NCBI GenBank assembly: GCA_030529205.1 | Contig: JAUMXJ010000006.1 | Coordinates: forward strand, 1-16,306 | DNA: 16,306 bases | Reading direction: 5' to 3' | DNA from: Bacillota bacterium | Lineage (GTDB): Bacteria; Bacillota; Clostridia; Peptostreptococcales; Acidaminobacteraceae | In this document: positions 13,804 to 16,306 of the stretch, piece by piece | How the letters are laid out: every line of letters starts with the position of its first letter | How positions within the stretch are numbered: position 1 is the stretch's first letter | The notes under the pieces: model-generated | What the model saw: only the letters and a program-made list of their open reading frames with translations | Told to the model about the DNA's origin: nothing | The model's database searches: none | Position numbers and translations under genes: made by a program

Positions 13804-15972
13804 ATGATTTGTAAAAAATGTAACTCCCAGGTGTCGGAGGATGTTCCATTCTGCAGCAGGTGCGGAAATGATTTGAAAGCACAGAAGCAAGCGGAAATAG
13901 ATATTATTATCGAAAAAATCAACACCGCCACCGGAACGCAACTTGAAATCAAGCAAATGGGCGATATGTCCTATTTGGCGGTTCAGGAACAGGGGAGACT
14001 GCATTTTTTAAAAAGTGCAAAGCTGTGGATGACACTCGGGATTTTGCTTGTACTCGGGGTGTCTGCGGCGTTTTTTTTGTTTTTTTGGAAGAAAATGCAA
14101 CCGAATCATGCGTTTGTCTATGCCACCGGAAATAGATTGATTATGGTCAAAAATATGGACCTCGACCAAAAAATTGACTTGAATCTTACTTATGAAAACG
14201 GTACGGCAACCAAGGATATGTTCGGATTCAGTAAGGACGGCAGGTATTTTTATTTTCTCACCGACATCGCGAATCAAGATCAGAACCTATACGGAACATT
14301 GAAGAGGGTCGAAGTCGCCGGGGTGGAACCCGGCGTGAACATCGCGGAAATTTCGCAGGAGATTTCCACATATGTGATACCGTCAATGAAGTTTGTCGAC
14401 GGTTCGGCACTTTTGTATTACAAACGAGATAAGAACAGTGGAGAAGTGAAGACATACTACTTCGACGGGGAAGAGTCTCATTTTATAGAAAAGGGATACA
14501 AATTTTTAAACGAGAAAGGGGTGTTGGAGCTCATCGCTTACGACACGGGAAAGTCCTATATTCATGCCATAAATTTGGCAGAGACGGGGAGGGAGATATC
14601 CGTTTGTCCCGCTGACGATCTGTTGCAGAGGACGGAGCAGGGGTTCGCTTATAAAAAAGAAGACAACGGAAGGGTGGATTTGTACTCCTTCCGGGTGACG
14701 CAAAAGAATGCCGAACCTCAACTCATCGCCGAGGATGTGGTGTTTTATGCTTTCGGCGACGAAATCGGCTATTATGCTTTAAAAAACAGGCAGGTTGTCG
14801 AAGGAAAGGATCTCTACTCGTTGAATCTCTATGCCTATAGGGACGGAAAGTCCGACTTGATCAGCGACCGGGTTCTGGATATTCACACGAACGGAATCTA
14901 TGTCAGCTACAACACGATCGACCTGCTGATGAGAAGCGATGATTTTATCAATGAAAAATATCAGTTGGATTTCGGCGACGAATACTATATTCTGCCGACA
15001 AATTCGTCGAAGTCGTTCTTGATGCTTCCTCCCGAAACCGGAGATCGAACGGTGCGTATTTATCCGACGGAAGAGCGTGTCTATATGATTTCTCACAGTA
15101 CCGGCGACGAAAAAAATAAGATGCTGTCGGTTGCCTCCGTCGGGAGTGCGAAGGTGGGGGATTTTTACGAGATCATCAAAGGTGATATTGAAATCATCGG
15201 CTTTTTGGGAAATGCACTCTACTATAAAATACAGCAGGAACCGAATTTTTATACCTTGTATGTGTATGAAGGAGGAGAAAATAGAAAAATCGATCAAGAT
15301 TTAAGTCTCCTGTACTGGGTAAATGCGGACAATCGCACGATTCTCGCAAGGGCGCAATTCAGCGACGACATCGGCAATTTTATGCTCTATGACACCGATG
15401 GAAACAGGCTTGCCAAAATGGATGCGGTTTCAAACGATCGACATTCCCGCAAGGAGATCCATCTCGATACAAACAATCACATCTACTATATCTCCGATTA
15501 TGACTTATACCTGTACGACGGTGGGGAAAAAACCAAAATAGACGCTGATGTGGACTTTATCATCTGCAAGCCGGGCAATCAAGTGAGAATGCCTTTGAAA
15601 CCGAGCTACTATCAGTACCGGTCGCTGGTTCGCCACTCGAACATTGTAGGCGAGTGGAAGAGCGCATACCTGATACATAACGGAGTGAAGACAAAAATTG
15701 CCGGAATGGCCACCGTCAGATTCGATCACGACGGCGGAGGATTGGCGGTCAGCCGTGTGAACGGTCAGGAGTATAAAGAAGAGTTGAAGTGGACGAAAGT
15801 AGATCATGAGCATTATGAGATTACAACACAGACACAGAGCGGACTGTCCGTCACAATCAAAGGAGCGCAGATCGAACTGAAGCTGGCTTTTGACGGAGGA
15901 ATCATGGTGCTGACGAAGGATTTGGAACAATTTGAATTCCCGGAAGATGTCCTCGACGGTCAGTTCCGGTAG
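13804..15972 (+). CDS. Zinc-ribbon, single-span membrane protein with large outer region
   Basis: A 722-residue protein not matching any named family I know. It begins with a zinc ribbon (CKKC at 3-6, CSRC at 17-20), then a charged linker (21-72) and one membrane helix (74-95), bounded by K70/K73 and by KK at 96-97. The remaining 620 residues should be outside the cell. Residues 98-600 contain many repeats of a strand pattern in which a polar turn is followed by aromatic residues (GRYFYFLTD, SALLYYKRD, ERVYMIS, NALYYKI, NHIYYISD), as in beta-propellers or DUF5050-like proteins. Residues 613-722 start NIVGEWKSAYLIHNG and continue as alternating strands with VRFDHDGGGLAVS and LKLAFDGGIMVLTKD, resembling lipocalin-like domains. 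A cytoplasmic zinc ribbon before a single span is common in Firmicutes surface proteins. It has its own promoter; I see no partner gene. Function unknown, perhaps envelope sensing or ligand binding. Confidence 0.8.
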   Translation: MICKKCNSQVSEDVPFCSRCGNDLKAQKQAEIDIIIEKINTATGTQLEIKQMGDMSYLAVQEQGRLHFLKSAKLWMTLGILLVLGVSAAFFLFFWKKMQPNHAFVYATGNRLIMVKNMDLDQKIDLNLTYENGTATKDMFGFSKDGRYFYFLTDIANQDQNLYGTLKRVEVAGVEPGVNIAEISQEISTYVIPSMKFVDGSALLYYKRDKNSGEVKTYYFDGEESHFIEKGYKFLNEKGVLELIAYDTGKSYIHAINLAETGREISVCPADDLLQRTEQGFAYKKEDNGRVDLYSFRVTQKNAEPQLIAEDVVFYAFGDEIGYYALKNRQVVEGKDLYSLNLYAYRDGKSDLISDRVLDIHTNGIYVSYNTIDLLMRSDDFINEKYQLDFGDEYYILPTNSSKSFLMLPPETGDRTVRIYPTEERVYMISHSTGDEKNKMLSVASVGSAKVGDFYEIIKGDIEIIGFLGNALYYKIQQEPNFYTLYVYEGGENRKIDQDLSLLYWVNADNRTILARAQFSDDIGNFMLYDTDGNRLAKMDAVSNDRHSRKEIHLDTNNHIYYISDYDLYLYDGGEKTKIDADVDFIICKPGNQVRMPLKPSYYQYRSLVRHSNIVGEWKSAYLIHNGVKTKIAGMATVRFDHDGGGLAVSRVNGQEYKEELKWTKVDHEHYEITTQTQSGLSVTIKGAQIELKLAFDGGIMVLTKDLEQFEFPEDVLDGQFR

Positions 15973-16013
15973 GGCCTGTATTGTCTGATTTTTCAATTGA
16001 TTGTGCGGTCTCT

Positions 16014-16073
16014 AAAAAAAATCAAAAAAAAACGGAAAAAGTGCTTGACAAGGGTACCGTTATGTATTAATAT
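16014..16073 (+). promoter_or_regulatory. Strong tRNA operon promoter with UP-like A-tracts
   Basis: TTGACA (16045-16050), a 17-base spacer and TAATAT (16068-16073). Upstream are runs of eight (16014-16021), nine (16024-16032) and five (16036-16040) adenines, placed where the RNA polymerase alpha subunit contacts an UP element. Transcription should begin near 16080, about 20 bases before tRNA-Asn. The stretch between the end of the previous gene (15972) and these A-tracts contains no convincing terminator. Confidence 0.85.
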
Positions 16074-16082
16074 GTTTTGCGT

Positions 16083-16098
16083 AGTCTTTCGAAAGATT
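16083..16098 (+). repeat. Inverted-repeat motif before tRNA-Asn (copy 1)
   Basis: AGTCTTTCGAAAGATT contains the perfect 12-base palindrome TCTTTCGAAAGA (16085-16096). In RNA it could form a six-pair stem (one G-U) with a TCGA loop at the very 5' end of the tRNA transcript, ending a few bases before the mature tRNA. A near copy precedes the next tRNA at 16217. Confidence 0.55.
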
Positions 16099-16100
16099 AT

Positions 16101-16175
<75 letters not shown>

Positions 16176-16216
16176 CTTTTGAGAATAACGACGAACACCT
16201 TGTCGGTACGGCGTAC

Positions 16217-16232
16217 AGTCTTTCTGAAAGAA
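16217..16232 (+). repeat. Inverted-repeat motif before tRNA-Glu (copy 2)
   Basis: AGTCTTTCTGAAAGAA repeats the motif in front of tRNA-Asn with one inserted T (TCTTTC-T-GAAAGA, 16219-16231). It is about 20 bases before tRNA-Glu. The surrounding spacer (16176-16251) otherwise holds nothing recognisable; TTGACA at 16237-16242 has no room for a -10 box. Confidence 0.5.
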
Positions 16233-16251
16233 TACATTGACAAATGAATAT

Positions 16252-16306
16252 GGCCCCTTGGTCAAGCGGTTAAGACATCGCCCTTTCACGGCGGTAACAG
16301 GAGTTC
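16252..16306 (+). tRNA. tRNA-Glu (UUC), cut by the window edge
   Basis: The first 55 bases of a tRNA, from the 5' acceptor strand GGCCCCT through the D arm (GGTCAAGCGGTTAAGAC) and the anticodon arm, in which CGCC and GGCG flank the loop CTTTCAC; anticodon TTC at 16285-16287. The T arm has begun (ACAGGAGTTC). The 3' acceptor strand lies beyond the window. Confidence 0.95.

Noticed and set aside
16237-16242. TTGACA before tRNA-Glu as a second tRNA promoter
   Set aside because: It ends only nine bases before the mature tRNA, leaving no room for a spacer and -10 box.

Overview
The window is a dense, almost entirely plus-strand stretch of a Firmicutes chromosome, most likely from an anaerobic member of the Clostridia. 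The evidence is the gene order (efp, a CD1247-type gene, an Asp23 gene, nusB, xseA, xseB, ispA, dxs, tlyA, recN), strong GGAGG-type ribosome binding sites, consensus TTGACA/TATAAT-like promoters and CCA-encoding tRNA genes. I cannot place the genus; an Anaerovoracaceae or Mogibacterium-like lineage is only a guess. I see no insertion sequence, prophage, CRISPR array or rRNA gene.

Layout. Positions 1-255 are the 3' end of something upstream plus the leader of the first full gene. At 256-2250 is a class I aminoacyl-tRNA synthetase that looks like MetRS but is degenerate in the KMSKS loop and in the amino-acid pocket. A promoter at about 2337-2365 then starts what reads as one long transcription unit ending at a clean intrinsic terminator (13700-13724). 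It contains efp (translation of polyproline stretches), a CD1247-family acidic Cys-rich protein, an Asp23/Gls24 protein, nusB (antitermination), xseA and xseB (exonuclease VII), ispA, a divergent PAP2 gene and dxs (isoprenoid supply and probably polyprenyl phosphate metabolism), tlyA (RNA methyltransferase), a pair of half-size chromate transporters, recN (double-strand break repair), and a polytopic membrane protein with a degenerate GGDEF-like domain. Many junctions overlap or lie within a few bases, so translation is probably coupled across the unit.

After the terminator, a consensus promoter (TTGACA, 17 bp, TATATT) drives a stand-alone gene for a 722-residue protein: an N-terminal zinc ribbon, one membrane span, a large extracytoplasmic repeat region that looks like a beta-propeller, and a C-terminal domain that resembles a lipocalin-like barrel. 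The window ends in a tRNA cluster, tRNA-Asn(GUU) complete and tRNA-Glu(UUC) cut off by the window edge, behind a strong promoter with upstream A-tracts. A near-identical inverted-repeat motif stands in front of each of the two tRNAs.

The parts most worth a second look are the degenerate MetRS-like enzyme, the membrane protein with the inactive GGDEF-like domain and a 15-bp palindrome at its start, the zinc-ribbon/propeller protein, the chromate transporter pair sitting between tlyA and recN, where nadK and argR often lie in relatives, and the repeated motif before the tRNAs. I do not see a clear multi-gene system of an unknown kind here.
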